Source: Fidelibacterota bacterium | GTDB lineage: Bacteria; Fidelibacterota; UBA8477; JABMPR01 | Length of the DNA stretch: 64,000 nucleotides | Direction: 5' to 3' | NCBI GenBank assembly: GCA_018650445.1 | Contig: JABIFX010000203.1 | Location: forward strand, 1-64,000 | Part shown: positions 1-8,147 of the stretch, in pieces | How the letters are laid out: each line of letters opens with the position of its first letter | Position numbering within the stretch: the stretch's first letter is position 1 | Notes under the pieces: generated by a model | Databases searched by the model: none | The model's input: only the letters and a program-made list of their open reading frames with translations | What the model was told of the DNA's origin: nothing | Translations under genes and position numbers: made by a program

Positions 1-330
1 AAGTCGCTTGGAGGGTGTTGGGAGTTCCCCGGAGGAAAGGTTGAGCACAATGAGACAAAAGAGGATAGTCTTGTTCGAGAGTTAAGAGAGGAACTCAGCA
101 TGGAGGTGAGCAATATTAATTACCTCACTACTTCCAAGCACTCGTACGATGAGTTTGATATTACCCTAATAGCGTATACTTGCGCGTTCGTTTCCTCCAA
201 TTGGTTGATGCTTGATCATGATGCTTTTGAGTGGGTTTTTCCTGAGAAATTACTCGACTGGGAATTAGCACCAGCTGATATTCCTGTAGCAGAGTTCATA
301 ATTAACGGAAAACAACTAACAACGGCTTAG
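1..330 (+). CDS. NUDIX hydrolase (MutT-like), 5'-truncated by window edge
   Basis: The reading frame is open from base 1 and ends at 330. The ORF track starts it only at the internal ATG at 100. Translation from base 1 gives WEFPGGKVEHNE followed by a REL-R-EEL stretch, which matches the NUDIX box (G-x5-E-x7-REUxEE). The usual Gly after EE is replaced by Ser. NUDIX proteins of this type hydrolyse nucleoside triphosphates such as oxidised dGTP. The C-terminal part includes a WVFPEKLLDWELAPAD segment typical of MutT/CTP-pyrophosphohydrolase-like members. The N-terminus lies outside the window, so length and exact substrate are unknown. It is not obviously linked to the sugar genes downstream. 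Confidence 0.8.
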   Translation, partial: KSLGGCWEFPGGKVEHNETKEDSLVRELREELSMEVSNINYLTTSKHSYDEFDITLIAYTCAFVSSNWLMLDHDAFEWVFPEKLLDWELAPADIPVAEFIINGKQLTTA

Positions 331-422
331 AGCGGATCCACTTGAGGGGTGTGCAAAACGAAAACTTCTCGCGAAGTAGCTCAAGTCTAAGGTGTTAGCC
401 ATATTAAATGTTGGGGGTCTAT

Positions 423-602
423 ATGCCCGGATCTAGCAAAGCAAATACATTAGAAAAAAAATATAACGTCAAAGTGAAACAATCAAGATATCACAAAGAT
501 GGATCATAGTATCATCCTCTAGTCAACTTCCCTGCGGCTTATTTTGATAGAAATGGCTGTATCCTGTCAGAACAAGTTGGAGCATTTAGCATGATTTCTT
601 AA
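423..602 (+). pseudogene. Broken small ORF with one in-frame stop
   Basis: From the ATG at 423 the frame reads 28 codons to a TAG at 507-509. It then continues open in the same frame, reading YHPLVNFPAAYFDRNG, to a TAA at 600. The two halves read like one protein segment with a Trp codon (TGG) changed to TAG (…HKDGS-stop-YHPL…). I do not recognise the family with confidence. The 3' end runs into the left end of the IS3 element at about 567, so the original gene may have been longer. The 92 bases before it (331-422) hold nothing I can identify. Confidence 0.4.
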
Positions 603-624
603 GAGATACTTTTGGGTTATCCTG
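567..624 (+). repeat. IS left inverted repeat (approximate)
   Basis: The block series TCAGAACA, ATTTAGC, TTAAGAGA and ACTTT occurs here in the same order as in the reverse complement of 2008-2064, with small spacing differences. Within 599-624 alone, about 20 of 26 bases match the other end. Confidence 0.6.
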
Positions 625-645
625 AAAGCAAAAAAGGATATAAAA

Positions 646-1011
646 ATGAGCCCAAAATCAAATGTAGAAAAGCGCGTTAAAGATATAAAGAGAAACACCC
701 GCAAGAAATACTCAGCAGAAGAAAAGATCCGTATTGTATTAGAAGGTTTGAGGGGTGAAGAGTCCATAGCCTCTATCTGTCGTAAGGAAGGTATTGCCCA
801 GAATCTGTATTATAAATGGAGCAAGGATTTTCTTGAAGCCGGTAAGAAACGCCTAGCCGGGGATATAGTCCGTGAAGCCAATTCGACAGAAGTGGATGAC
901 CTCCGAAAAGAGAACAATCATCTCAAGCAGCTGTATGCTGGCATCGCCATGAAGAATGATGTATTAAAAAAAAGCTGCATTGGTCAGGGTATCGATGTGA
1001 GCGATATATGA
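646..1011 (+). CDS. IS3-family transposase OrfA (DNA-binding subunit)
   Basis: A 121-aa protein with an N-terminal helix-turn-helix of the HTH_Tnp_1 type (about residues 22-75, YSAEEKIRIVLEGLRGE… through YYKWSKDFLEAG). A short helical, leucine-containing tail follows (VDDLRKENNHLKQLYAG), typical of the leucine zipper that lets OrfA dimerise and join OrfB. OrfA recognises the IS ends. Its stop codon overlaps the OrfB start as ATGA at 1008-1011. The A8 run near its 3' end is a candidate -1 frameshift site. The protein appears intact. Confidence 0.88.
   Translation: MSPKSNVEKRVKDIKRNTRKKYSAEEKIRIVLEGLRGEESIASICRKEGIAQNLYYKWSKDFLEAGKKRLAGDIVREANSTEVDDLRKENNHLKQLYAGIAMKNDVLKKSCIGQGIDVSDI
966..972 (+). 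other. Candidate -1 programmed frameshift heptamer (A AAA AAA)
   Basis: In the OrfA frame an A AAA AAA heptamer, followed by AG, sits 37 bases before the OrfA stop. Slipping back one base joins the frame that runs without a stop into OrfB, which would give an OrfAB fusion transposase as in other IS3 elements. No downstream pseudoknot was tested. Confidence 0.5.
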
Positions 1012-2006
1012 GATTTAACCAGGCAGAGAAGTATGAGATTATCCGCACAGTGGAGGAGTCTCAACTGCCTGCTAAACAGACTCTCAAAGAACTGGGCGTT
1101 TCTACCAGTACCTTCTATAGTTGGTACGGTCGTTTCCGGGAGAATGGCTATGACGGGCTCGTTGATGATAAACCAGCACCCCGTCAGTTTTGGAACCGTA
1201 TCCCCGATGAGGAACGAGAACGGGTCAAGGATATAGCTTTGGAAAGGACTGAGATGAGCCCCCGAGAACTGGCCTGGCATATCACAGATACAGAGAAGTA
1301 TTATATCTCTGAGTCCAGTGTATACAGGATCTTACGGGACTATGATCTGATTACCAGTCCTAATTACATCGTCATGACTGCCTCTGATAAGTTTCAGAAT
1401 CCCACAACACGGATCAATGAGATGTGGCAGACGGACTTCACTTATTTCAAGGTAATTGGCTGGGGTTGGTTCTTCCTGTCTACTGTTCTTGACGATTATT
1501 CCAGGCGTATTCTATCCTGGAAGCTATTCACAAGCATGAAGGCTGAAGATGTTCAGGAGACTCTGGATATGGCTATTGCGGAAACAGGGACAGATCAGGT
1601 CATTGTGAAGCATAAGCCACGGTTACTCTCAGACAACGGCCCCTGCTACATCTCTGGTGAGCTGAAAGAGTATCTCAAGGACCAGAAAATGGATCATACT
1701 CGTGGTGCGCCTTATCATCCTCAAACTCAAGGGAAGATCGAACGCTATCACCGGAGCATGAAGAATGTGATCAAACTCGATAATTATTATCTACCGGGGC
1801 ATCTGGAGAACGAGATTGCAAAGTGGGTAAAATACTACAATAACGAGAGGCTTCATGAGTCCCTGGATAATGTGACCCCGGCTGATATGTATTTTGGAAA
1901 AAAGGAGAAAATCTTAACAGAAAGACAAATTATTAAACAAGAAACGCTTGCAGAACGTAAGCGAATAAACCTGAAATCGCAGCGCCAAGAGGTGCTAGCA
2001 AATTGA
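1008..2006 (+). CDS. IS3-family transposase OrfB (DDE integrase catalytic subunit)
   Basis: A 332-aa protein with an HTH-like N-terminal part and an rve integrase core. The catalytic triad is visible as D143 (QTDFTYF), D209 (LLSDNG) and E245 (GKIERYH), with 35 residues between the last two, which is the DD(35)E arrangement of IS3 transposases. Downstream are the usual HPQTQGKIERYHRSMK and YYNNERLHESL motifs. The nominal ATG overlaps the OrfA stop. It may be made mainly as an OrfAB fusion by frameshifting. It appears intact, so the element could still be active. Confidence 0.92.
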   Translation: MRFNQAEKYEIIRTVEESQLPAKQTLKELGVSTSTFYSWYGRFRENGYDGLVDDKPAPRQFWNRIPDEERERVKDIALERTEMSPRELAWHITDTEKYYISESSVYRILRDYDLITSPNYIVMTASDKFQNPTTRINEMWQTDFTYFKVIGWGWFFLSTVLDDYSRRILSWKLFTSMKAEDVQETLDMAIAETGTDQVIVKHKPRLLSDNGPCYISGELKEYLKDQKMDHTRGAPYHPQTQGKIERYHRSMKNVIKLDNYYLPGHLENEIAKWVKYYNNERLHESLDNVTPADMYFGKKEKILTERQIIKQETLAERKRINLKSQRQEVLAN

Positions 2007-2007
2007 A

Positions 2008-2064
2008 CTGGACTACTCGAAAGTGTCTCTTAACTTTGAGCTAAATTAGTCCGAAATGTTCTGA
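2008..2064 (-). repeat. IS right inverted repeat (approximate)
   Basis: The reverse complement reads TCAGAACA … ATTTAGC … TTAAGAGA-ACTTT and mirrors the left end of the element. It ends within a few bases of where the truncated integrase frame opens (2068). Confidence 0.6.
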
Positions 2065-2145
2065 TGACTTACACTAGCTAAAAAGCAATTCTTAAATGCT
2101 AAGCTTCACGGAATAGAGCACAGTACTTACAGAAGGTATGAAAGA

Positions 2146-2925
2146 GTGTTCACAAGCTTCGAGGGTTTCGTTGGCAACCCAGCTATGTCAGAGATTACAA
2201 GCTCGGTGATAGGCAACTACACAGCAGCTATGCTCAAACCTAGCCCCCCTGCTGTGAAAGGGCGTTCCCCTGCCGGTGTGAATCTAGATTTAAGGCACCT
2301 TAAGGCATTCCTTCGCTATTGCAAGGAAGAGGGCATGCTGGAGAAGGTTCCAAAGATAGCGATGCTAAAGGAGAAGAAGCGACCAATCTACTTTATCACT
2401 AGAGAGCAGTTTAAAGGCTGGTTGAAGAGTTGTGAGATATTGGGAGATGAAGCTGAGTTAGTACGCGATATCGCAAAAGTCGTTCTTTTTACTGCAGCGA
2501 GGATATCTGAAATACTTACCGCAAATTGGGATCAGATCGATTTAGAGAAACGAGTAATTAAGCTCTTTGACGATAATGATGATAGCATTGGCGATAAAAC
2601 CAATTCTGGTGGTAATCTCTATTTAAATGATAAAGCCTGTGAGATACTTAGGAAATACATTGATAATACACCTGGACCATTTACCGTCAATTACGACTGG
2701 TTTCAGTGGCGTATGAGGAAGGTTGCTATAAAGACAGGTCTTAGATTAAGGCCTCACGATCTCAGAAAAACCGCAGGTTCTTGGTTGGTTCAGGACGGAG
2801 TGGATATTTTTCAGGTATCCAAATTTTTGAGGCACACTTCAGTCATAGTAACCGAGAAATTCTATACTGATCTTAAGACTGACCAGCATCACAATACTGC
2901 AGATCAAATGGCTAATTTCCTCTAG
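2146..2925 (+). CDS. Tyrosine recombinase/phage integrase, N-terminally truncated
   Basis: The C-terminal catalytic domain is complete to the eye. It has the first Arg (TAARISEIL), a Lys in the beta-hairpin, HDLRKTAG (His-x-x-Arg), LRHTS (second His) and the Tyr in FYTDL. The nominal start is a GTG at 2146. The same frame is open back to 2068 and reads AKKQFLNAKLHG…STYRRYER, which is SAM-like core-binding domain sequence. There is no other in-frame start, so the true N-terminus was lost beside the IS3 element that ends at about 2064. Such enzymes integrate elements at tRNA genes, and a tRNA-Leu-derived repeat lies 253 bases downstream. Whether the remnant is expressed or active is doubtful. 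Confidence 0.85.
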   Translation: MFTSFEGFVGNPAMSEITSSVIGNYTAAMLKPSPPAVKGRSPAGVNLDLRHLKAFLRYCKEEGMLEKVPKIAMLKEKKRPIYFITREQFKGWLKSCEILGDEAELVRDIAKVVLFTAARISEILTANWDQIDLEKRVIKLFDDNDDSIGDKTNSGGNLYLNDKACEILRKYIDNTPGPFTVNYDWFQWRMRKVAIKTGLRLRPHDLRKTAGSWLVQDGVDIFQVSKFLRHTSVIVTEKFYTDLKTDQHHNTADQMANFL

Positions 2926-3177
2926 CCCTGGGATACACTCCAGTCACTGAGTAGAATTTTGCGCTAAGGGGTTAAACAAGCTCTCAATCACTATTCCCTT
3001 CATCGTTATCCTATTAATTATTTAGAAGGTCCTGCAAGCTCATTTGGATCATAATTCGACTCATATATGACCATTTCACACGAGGCATGACCTCCCTCTA
3101 CCTTAGACCGCATGATTTGAGAATAAACATGTCGAGATAGGAACTAAAATGAAGGGCAAAACAGAAATTATCTTGTG
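2926..3177. other. Intergenic spacer downstream of the integrase
   Basis: I see no ORF of note, no RNA gene and no clear terminator in this stretch. It links the integrase remnant to the tRNA-derived repeat at 3178. Confidence 0.5.
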
Positions 3178-3300
3178 TATTTTGACACATCTCCCCTAAC
3201 ACACTGATATTCAGTGGATTTCATAGGACTAAATATCCCTCGCCCCAAACAGGCGTGCCGGTTCGACCTTGTCCGCGATAGCGGATCAGGCCCCGTGTAC
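3178..3300 (+). repeat. tRNA-Leu(UAA)-derived att-like repeat, copy 1
   Basis: This 123-bp sequence aligns without gaps to 56020-56142. I count 94 of 123 identities by hand. The core resembles the 3' half of tRNA-Leu(UAA): anticodon 3' stem and variable arm (ATCCCTCG…GCGTGCC), T-arm start (GCCGGTTCGAC) and an acceptor-like end (GGCCCCGTGTAC). A small hairpin, TCCGC-GATA-GCGGA, interrupts the T arm. The 5' half of a tRNA is absent, so this is not a working tRNA gene. It is most likely an attachment-site scar at the left edge of the island. Confidence 0.65.
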
Positions 3301-3331
3301 ACACTTATTTCAGATATATAACCATCGTAGC

Positions 3332-6265
3332 TTAGCGTATATAGACAATCTTAATTGTATTGCTATAATCCCCTGCATGTAATCGACAGAAATACACACC
3401 CGTACTCACTGGATTTCCGAATCGATCCATACCGTTCCATTGGACATCGTAAGTCCCCTGAAGTTTGTCGGATTGCTCAAGTATTATCATTTCTTGTCCC
3501 CGAATATCGAATACGCCCAGTTTGACTGAGGATTGTTTTGGTAGGCTATACCTGATAGTGGTCGTGGGATTGAATGGGTTGGGATAGTTGCGCAGCAACA
3601 TGAAAGATTCAGCTTTACTTTCCGACTCAACTATTGATACAACGGGATCTGTGGCGAAGGGACCGACATTTTCTACTGTTAAAGGTGGCCTGATCAGCAG
3701 AGATGTTGAAAATTCATCAGCCCCAACATCATTGGGCAGTGTACGTGATTGTCCATGAATATCCCAGTTAATCTCCAGATGGCTTGTGGGAGCAGCATTG
3801 ATAGCTGGACTATTACTACTTAGGAACCATAGGCTATCACTTGGTGTGGCTGAGTATTCCAGCAATGGATCGATCAGGTTGATCTGCTCAGCAGTAGCGG
3901 TCATCCCCAGGGAAAAGTCATTTTGTGGAAACATGATATTACCTTCCCAGGTGAAATTGCTAGGTTCATTTATTATTTCAATAAGATCGGACTGCCCGCC
4001 AACCACAAGATTGTTGACCATTGTGACATTGCGGGGCTCTCTGGTCCAAGAATTGTCAGAACGTCCGTACCCTATCTCAATATTGGAGAAGTTATTGACG
4101 AGTGTGTTATGGGTAATGGTGGCATTGTCAATACGCCAGTGTGCGCTCAGGGAACCAGTATCGGTGTCCCCATTGGTGAGGGTTATTGCTGCATCCCAGC
4201 GGAACCCTGTAAGACCTTCAAAATAATTGTTATAGATTTTGTGGTCCCGGGCATAAATACGCACCCCCCCTGTACCCTCTTTTCCCTCACCCAGGAAGTA
4301 GTTATCATGGATAACTGACCCATCTCCATGGCGGAGCGAAAGCGTTCCCTGGGAAGTTTTAAAGGTGTTATATCTGACCGTATCCTTGCAACTTTTAATG
4401 GAGACAATTTCAGGATCGCCATCACAATCTTCGAACAGGTTGTACTCGATAACTGTAAAACCGTCTGTGAGGGAAAGCTGACTCCAGCCCACACGAATGG
4501 CTTCCATTTCATTGTCATGACGAGGACCAATATTATAGAAATAGTTGTGGTCGATTTGGTCATGCTGCGAGACATTGTCGCCACCATCAATGGTAATAAA
4601 ATTTCCAAGCTGATGTTTGTCTCTAAAAACATTGTGATCAACCCGGTTGTGATGGCTCAGGATTGTAGCATCATCCCAGACGCCACCGATATATACCCAT
4701 TTTCCATTCTGACCTTCTTCCTCAGTAATCTGGAATGTATTACGGGTGATACGGATATTGTTGCAGGCTTCCAATTTTATAACGGTATAGCGATTCGAGG
4801 TAAAGTGAAATCCTTCGATAACCAAATGAGATGATCGGCGCAAGTTAAAATATGATTCACCGGCCAGCACTGCACTACCAATATTAGCAGCTCGAATGAT
4901 TATGGGTTCAGCCTCAGTGCCTGAAATTTCCATAGAAATACCACCTGTATCATAGTTTCCATCGGCCAGCTCAATAATATCTCCAGGTCTTAAAGTTTCA
5001 TCCTCACAGATATCCTCAAAATCATCGGCATTTGAGACGCTATAAATGGTTGGGGGCGAATCATCAAAAACCACCTCAGCACCAATTTGCATATCACTGA
5101 TTACCACAAAATCCTGCTCTAGACTGGTTCCTGAGAGATCCCCGGTCCATCCTACGTTCATATAGCTGGGTGGTAAGCTCAAAGTAGCAGTTACTTCTGT
5201 ACCGCTGTAATAAACGCCTCCACCAGGTGAAAGACTAATGCTGCCATAATCCGGTTGAATTACCGTAACCGTATATTGAGCCGGGGGATTGTCTGGGTCG
5301 ATGCCAACATTGGCTCCAATCTCCATTTCACTAATTATGGTGAATGACTTCACTAATTCTGTTCCAGCGAGATCCCCAGTCCACCCTTCATTGATATATC
5401 CATCAGGTAGATTGAGTGTTGCAGTCACTATGGAGCTATCCGGGTATTCATCTAAATCAGGATCAAGACTGATTGAGCCATTTTCAGGATCTTCCACATC
5501 AATGGAGTGTGTAATCACCAAGCCAGGAAAGGTGACATCTGCAATTGGAGTTGTACTGATATAAATGTCATCCAAGGCTGCATCCACACTTCCCACAGCG
5601 CTATCGTAACCAAGATTGAAACGTAAGCCATGGTATTCCTTAAATCCCGCAGGTCGGGTTCCTGAAGCAGTAGGTGTATAACTTTCACGGAAGGAACCTG
5701 AAACTGCCTCTCCTCCGTTTAAGATTACCTGATATGCTGCATTGGTGTAATCAACTCTAGCGCTGATCCGGTTCCATTCACCAAAATTATAATTGCCAAG
5801 ATACAGTCGGGAACCCCCATTGAACATCTGAGTGGATCCTGAGGTACCGGATGGTGTATCAAATTCCACTACAAAGGTTCGTTTTTCACTTCCCCCTCCA
5901 AAAAGGTCGTAGCCACTGATGGCAAAATCTTTGATCGCCAGGAAATTTATCTTTACATACATATCGACATATACGATACCAGTGACACCCTGCTGTGAAC
6001 CACTGTAAGTAATATTGTGAACCACAAGGGTCTGGTCGTTTACCACAAAATTCAAGGCCTGGGCACCTGTATGCACAGCATCTGCATTGATGGAAACGGT
6101 GGCGACACCATTCTCAACATCCCAGTCCCCCTGGTTATGAATGCTTCCTACTGTGTTGGATTCAAAGGAGGTGATCAGGATATCCTGAGCTCTCAGCGGC
6201 ATCACCGAAATGAGCGAAATTGAAATAGTCAGGATTGACCATTTGATAGTTTTTAATATCTGCAT
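3332..6265 (-). CDS. Secreted PL6-family alginate lyase with InlB-type repeats and T9SS-like tail
   Basis: The ORF track starts at a TTG at 6280. I prefer the ATG at 6265, which opens directly on a Sec signal (MQILKTIKWSILTISIS). Order along the track numbering: signal to about 31; a concanavalin-like beta-sandwich, residues 33-250; two divergent repeats of the InlB/bacterial-repeat type ending NVGWTGDLSG, about 258-405; a PL6 right-handed beta-helix, about 412-840; and a C-terminal sorting domain (LRNYPNPFNPTTTIRYSLP to the end). The catalytic pair is present as K629 (VSIKSC) and R650 (LSLRHG), with the 21-residue spacing seen in characterised PL6 enzymes. It should cleave alginate outside the cell or on its surface. 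It is monocistronic, with its own upstream palindrome. Confidence 0.85.
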   Translation of the reverse strand: MQILKTIKWSILTISISLISVMPLRAQDILITSFESNTVGSIHNQGDWDVENGVATVSINADAVHTGAQALNFVVNDQTLVVHNITYSGSQQGVTGIVYVDMYVKINFLAIKDFAISGYDLFGGGSEKRTFVVEFDTPSGTSGSTQMFNGGSRLYLGNYNFGEWNRISARVDYTNAAYQVILNGGEAVSGSFRESYTPTASGTRPAGFKEYHGLRFNLGYDSAVGSVDAALDDIYISTTPIADVTFPGLVITHSIDVEDPENGSISLDPDLDEYPDSSIVTATLNLPDGYINEGWTGDLAGTELVKSFTIISEMEIGANVGIDPDNPPAQYTVTVIQPDYGSISLSPGGGVYYSGTEVTATLSLPPSYMNVGWTGDLSGTSLEQDFVVISDMQIGAEVVFDDSPPTIYSVSNADDFEDICEDETLRPGDIIELADGNYDTGGISMEISGTEAEPIIIRAANIGSAVLAGESYFNLRRSSHLVIEGFHFTSNRYTVIKLEACNNIRITRNTFQITEEEGQNGKWVYIGGVWDDATILSHHNRVDHNVFRDKHQLGNFITIDGGDNVSQHDQIDHNYFYNIGPRHDNEMEAIRVGWSQLSLTDGFTVIEYNLFEDCDGDPEIVSIKSCKDTVRYNTFKTSQGTLSLRHGDGSVIHDNYFLGEGKEGTGGVRIYARDHKIYNNYFEGLTGFRWDAAITLTNGDTDTGSLSAHWRIDNATITHNTLVNNFSNIEIGYGRSDNSWTREPRNVTMVNNLVVGGQSDLIEIINEPSNFTWEGNIMFPQNDFSLGMTATAEQINLIDPLLEYSATPSDSLWFLSSNSPAINAAPTSHLEINWDIHGQSRTLPNDVGADEFSTSLLIRPPLTVENVGPFATDPVVSIVESESKAESFMLLRNYPNPFNPTTTIRYSLPKQSSVKLGVFDIRGQEMIILEQSDKLQGTYDVQWNGMDRFGNPVSTGVYFCRLHAGDYSNTIKIVYIR

Positions 6266-6289
6266 GTTAAACCCCGACAAAGAGTGTTA

Positions 6290-6300
6290 TGTATGGTACA
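6290..6300. promoter_or_regulatory. Weak palindrome similar to the TGTATGACA motif
   Basis: TGTA-TGG-TACA lies 25 bases upstream of the preferred ATG of the PL6 gene. It resembles the putative GntR operator half-sites but has a one-base longer centre. Confidence 0.3.
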
Positions 6301-6308
6301 AAGCCATC

Positions 6309-6342
6309 TCAACAATGTGTATGACAACATACACATTGTTGA
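6309..6342. promoter_or_regulatory. Perfect 15-bp inverted repeat upstream of PL6, containing TGTATGACA
   Basis: The arms TCAACAATGTGTATG and CATACACATTGTTGA are exact reverse complements separated by ACAA. The left arm and spacer include TGTATGACA (6318-6326), the same 9-mer found upstream of the TonB operon and, inverted, upstream of the 55.7-kb PL6 gene. It lies 44 bases upstream of the preferred ATG and has no T-tract. An operator is therefore more likely than a terminator. Confidence 0.55.
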
Positions 6343-6408
6343 TAGTTATGGCAATTTATTTTTCAGATTAACGAATAACAGGCAGGAGATTTTACTTTAC
6401 TAATTCAG

Positions 6409-7296
6409 CTACGATTTCTCGATAGCTTCCCACAACCCCTGCAGATACATAATACCAAGGGCTCTGTCATAAAGTCCATAACCTGGAGTCCCCTGTTCAC
6501 CCCAAATCATCCGTCCATGATCTGGTCGCATGGGACCATCATACTTATGCTCATGCAGTTTTGACATGATGGCATGCATATCCAGCTCTCCAAATTCTGA
6601 AGGATGTGAGACTTCATGGAATTTTGTATCAGATTCATGCTGAACATTTCTCAGATGGACAAAATTGATACGATTCTGTTCGCCAAAAACATGGGCCGCT
6701 TCAACTATATCAATATGGGGATTGGCTCCTAAAGACCCTGTGCACAGAGTTATTCCATTTGAGGGAGAATCCACCACATCAACAAGACGTTGCAAACCAT
6801 CAATCCCAGTGATGATGCGGGGCAGACCAAATACAGACCAGGGTGGATCGTCTGGGTGAATGGCCATACGAACGCTAGATTCCTCGATCTCCTTGAGAGT
6901 TACCAATTATTCAGCTTCGGGAGTTGCTCCATCCTCCAGTGGATGTTCCAGATCGGTTCTTACCCAATCAAATACTGGCATAAAATTGTAGCATAAAACT
7001 GGGATACCAGCTTTACCCATATGACGTATACTCTCACAATAGTTGTCTATCCACTTATCTCGGGTATTCTTACCCAGTTTAATATCTTCATGAATTGGGA
7101 TACTTTCGATGACGCTCAAATTTAAGCCAGCAACCTCGACCCCATTTTTCAATTCCTTAATAGCAGCGACACTCCAGATTTCCCCTACTGGTAATTCAAA
7201 TAGAGAGCCTACCACATCTTTAACACCTGGAATTTGTCCGATATACTCCAGTGAAATTGGATCCTCTTTACCAAACCATCTAAAACTTGGATACAC
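6409..7296 (-). pseudogene. uxuA: Mannonate dehydratase (UxuA), broken by internal deletion and stop
   Basis: Two ORFs lie end to end in the same frame, separated only by a TAA at 6907-6909. The first (129 aa, GTG start) matches the UxuA N-terminus (RWFG…DPISLEYIGQIPGVK, VLCYNFMPVFDWVRTDL). The second (166 aa) matches the C-terminus (RMAIHPDDPPW, SNGITLCTGS, MRPDHG). Compared with the 359-aa Bacillus protein as I recall it, about 70 residues between the RTDLEHPLEDG and MAIHPDDPP regions are missing at the junction. UxuA converts D-mannonate to KDG. With the gap and the stop, this copy is very unlikely to work. It sits last in the uronate operon, just downstream of uxuB. Confidence 0.85.
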
Positions 7297-7316
7297 AAAC
7301 TACTCCAATTCTTTAA

Positions 7317-8123
7317 TCAGACGCCACTATAGGCAGAAAATCCACCGTCAACTGGAACCACTATACCTGTTACAAACTTGGATGCATCCGAAACCAACCA
7401 GATGGCAGTGCCGATAAGATCGTCCGGTTCTCCAAAACGACCCTGAGGTGTATGATCCATTATTTGTTCTCCGCGAGGTGTGAGTTCCCCCGTTTCTTTA
7501 TCAGTTAGGAGGAATCGATTTTGCTCAGTCAGGAAAAAGCCAGGTGCCAGAGCATTCACCCTGATGTTTGGCGAATATTCCTGGGCAATGTGTACAGCTA
7601 ACCACTGGGTGAAATTTGAGACCGCAGCCTTTGCCGCTGAATAAGCTGGAATACGGGTCAAGGGTCTGAACGCATTCATGGAGGAAATGTTTAGGATGTT
7701 TCCGTGGTTTGCTGCCACCATATGCTTCCCAAATACCTGCGAAGGAAGGATAGTCCCGCTGAGGTTTAGCCCAGAGACAAACTCAAGACTGTCTTTAGGA
7801 ATGTCAAAAAATGACATATCCGGACCAGTGGTAGCTTTTGGATGATTCCCTCCAGCCCCATTTACCAGGATGTCCACACCACCCAACCCAGCAATGCAAG
7901 CTTCCAGGGAAGTGTGAATGCTATCCGTATCTAGGACATTTATCTCTGTACCGATATGCCCATCGCCTAACTCTTTAGCCAGGACGGTAGCCTTATCTTC
8001 GGCAAGGTCAAGCACAGCAACAGAAGCACCTGCATCGGCAAAGCCTTTGGCTAGAGCAGCTCCCAGGACTCCTGCACCTCCTGTTATGGCTATCCTTTTA
8101 CCAATCAAATCAAAATTATTCAT
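7317..8123 (-). CDS. uxuB: D-mannonate oxidoreductase, SDR type (fructuronate reductase)
   Basis: A 268-aa short-chain dehydrogenase with the TGGAGVLG cofactor motif, an NGAGG segment extended to GGNHPKATT, and a YSAAK active site. The GGNHP insert is characteristic of the Bacillus YjmF-like mannonate oxidoreductases as I recall them. These reduce D-fructuronate to D-mannonate with NAD(P)H in the cytoplasm, after UxaC and before UxuA. Its place between the TRAP transporter and uxuA fits this role. The next step in the cluster is a pseudogene, so the mannonate product needs another UxuA elsewhere. Confidence 0.82.
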   Translation of the reverse strand: MNNFDLIGKRIAITGGAGVLGAALAKGFADAGASVAVLDLAEDKATVLAKELGDGHIGTEINVLDTDSIHTSLEACIAGLGGVDILVNGAGGNHPKATTGPDMSFFDIPKDSLEFVSGLNLSGTILPSQVFGKHMVAANHGNILNISSMNAFRPLTRIPAYSAAKAAVSNFTQWLAVHIAQEYSPNIRVNALAPGFFLTEQNRFLLTDKETGELTPRGEQIMDHTPQGRFGEPDDLIGTAIWLVSDASKFVTGIVVPVDGGFSAYSGV

Positions 8124-8147
8124 CTAAACATTAATCCTTATTTTCTC

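Larger units (their letters stand above)
567..2064 (+). mobile_element. IS3-family insertion sequence, about 1.5 kb
   Basis: The element carries overlapping orfA and orfB of an IS3-type transposase. The ends were set by aligning the left sequence with the reverse complement of the right one. Both begin TCAGAACA and share further blocks in the same order: ATTTAGC, TTAAGAGA and ACTTT. No clear target-site duplication is visible beside these ends, so the exact borders may be off by a few bases. The element separates a broken small ORF from an integrase that has lost its N-terminus, so its arrival or a later deletion removed flanking sequence. Confidence 0.75.

Noticed and set aside
3786-4834. 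Several plus-strand ORFs of 131-168 aa opposite the 3.3-6.3 kb PL6 gene
   Set aside because: They overlap each other and the well-supported beta-helix coding frame, with no plausible starts or domains.
6409-7296. Two separate functional genes
   Set aside because: The halves are in the same frame, end to end, and each matches only one part of UxuA, so one broken gene is the simpler reading.
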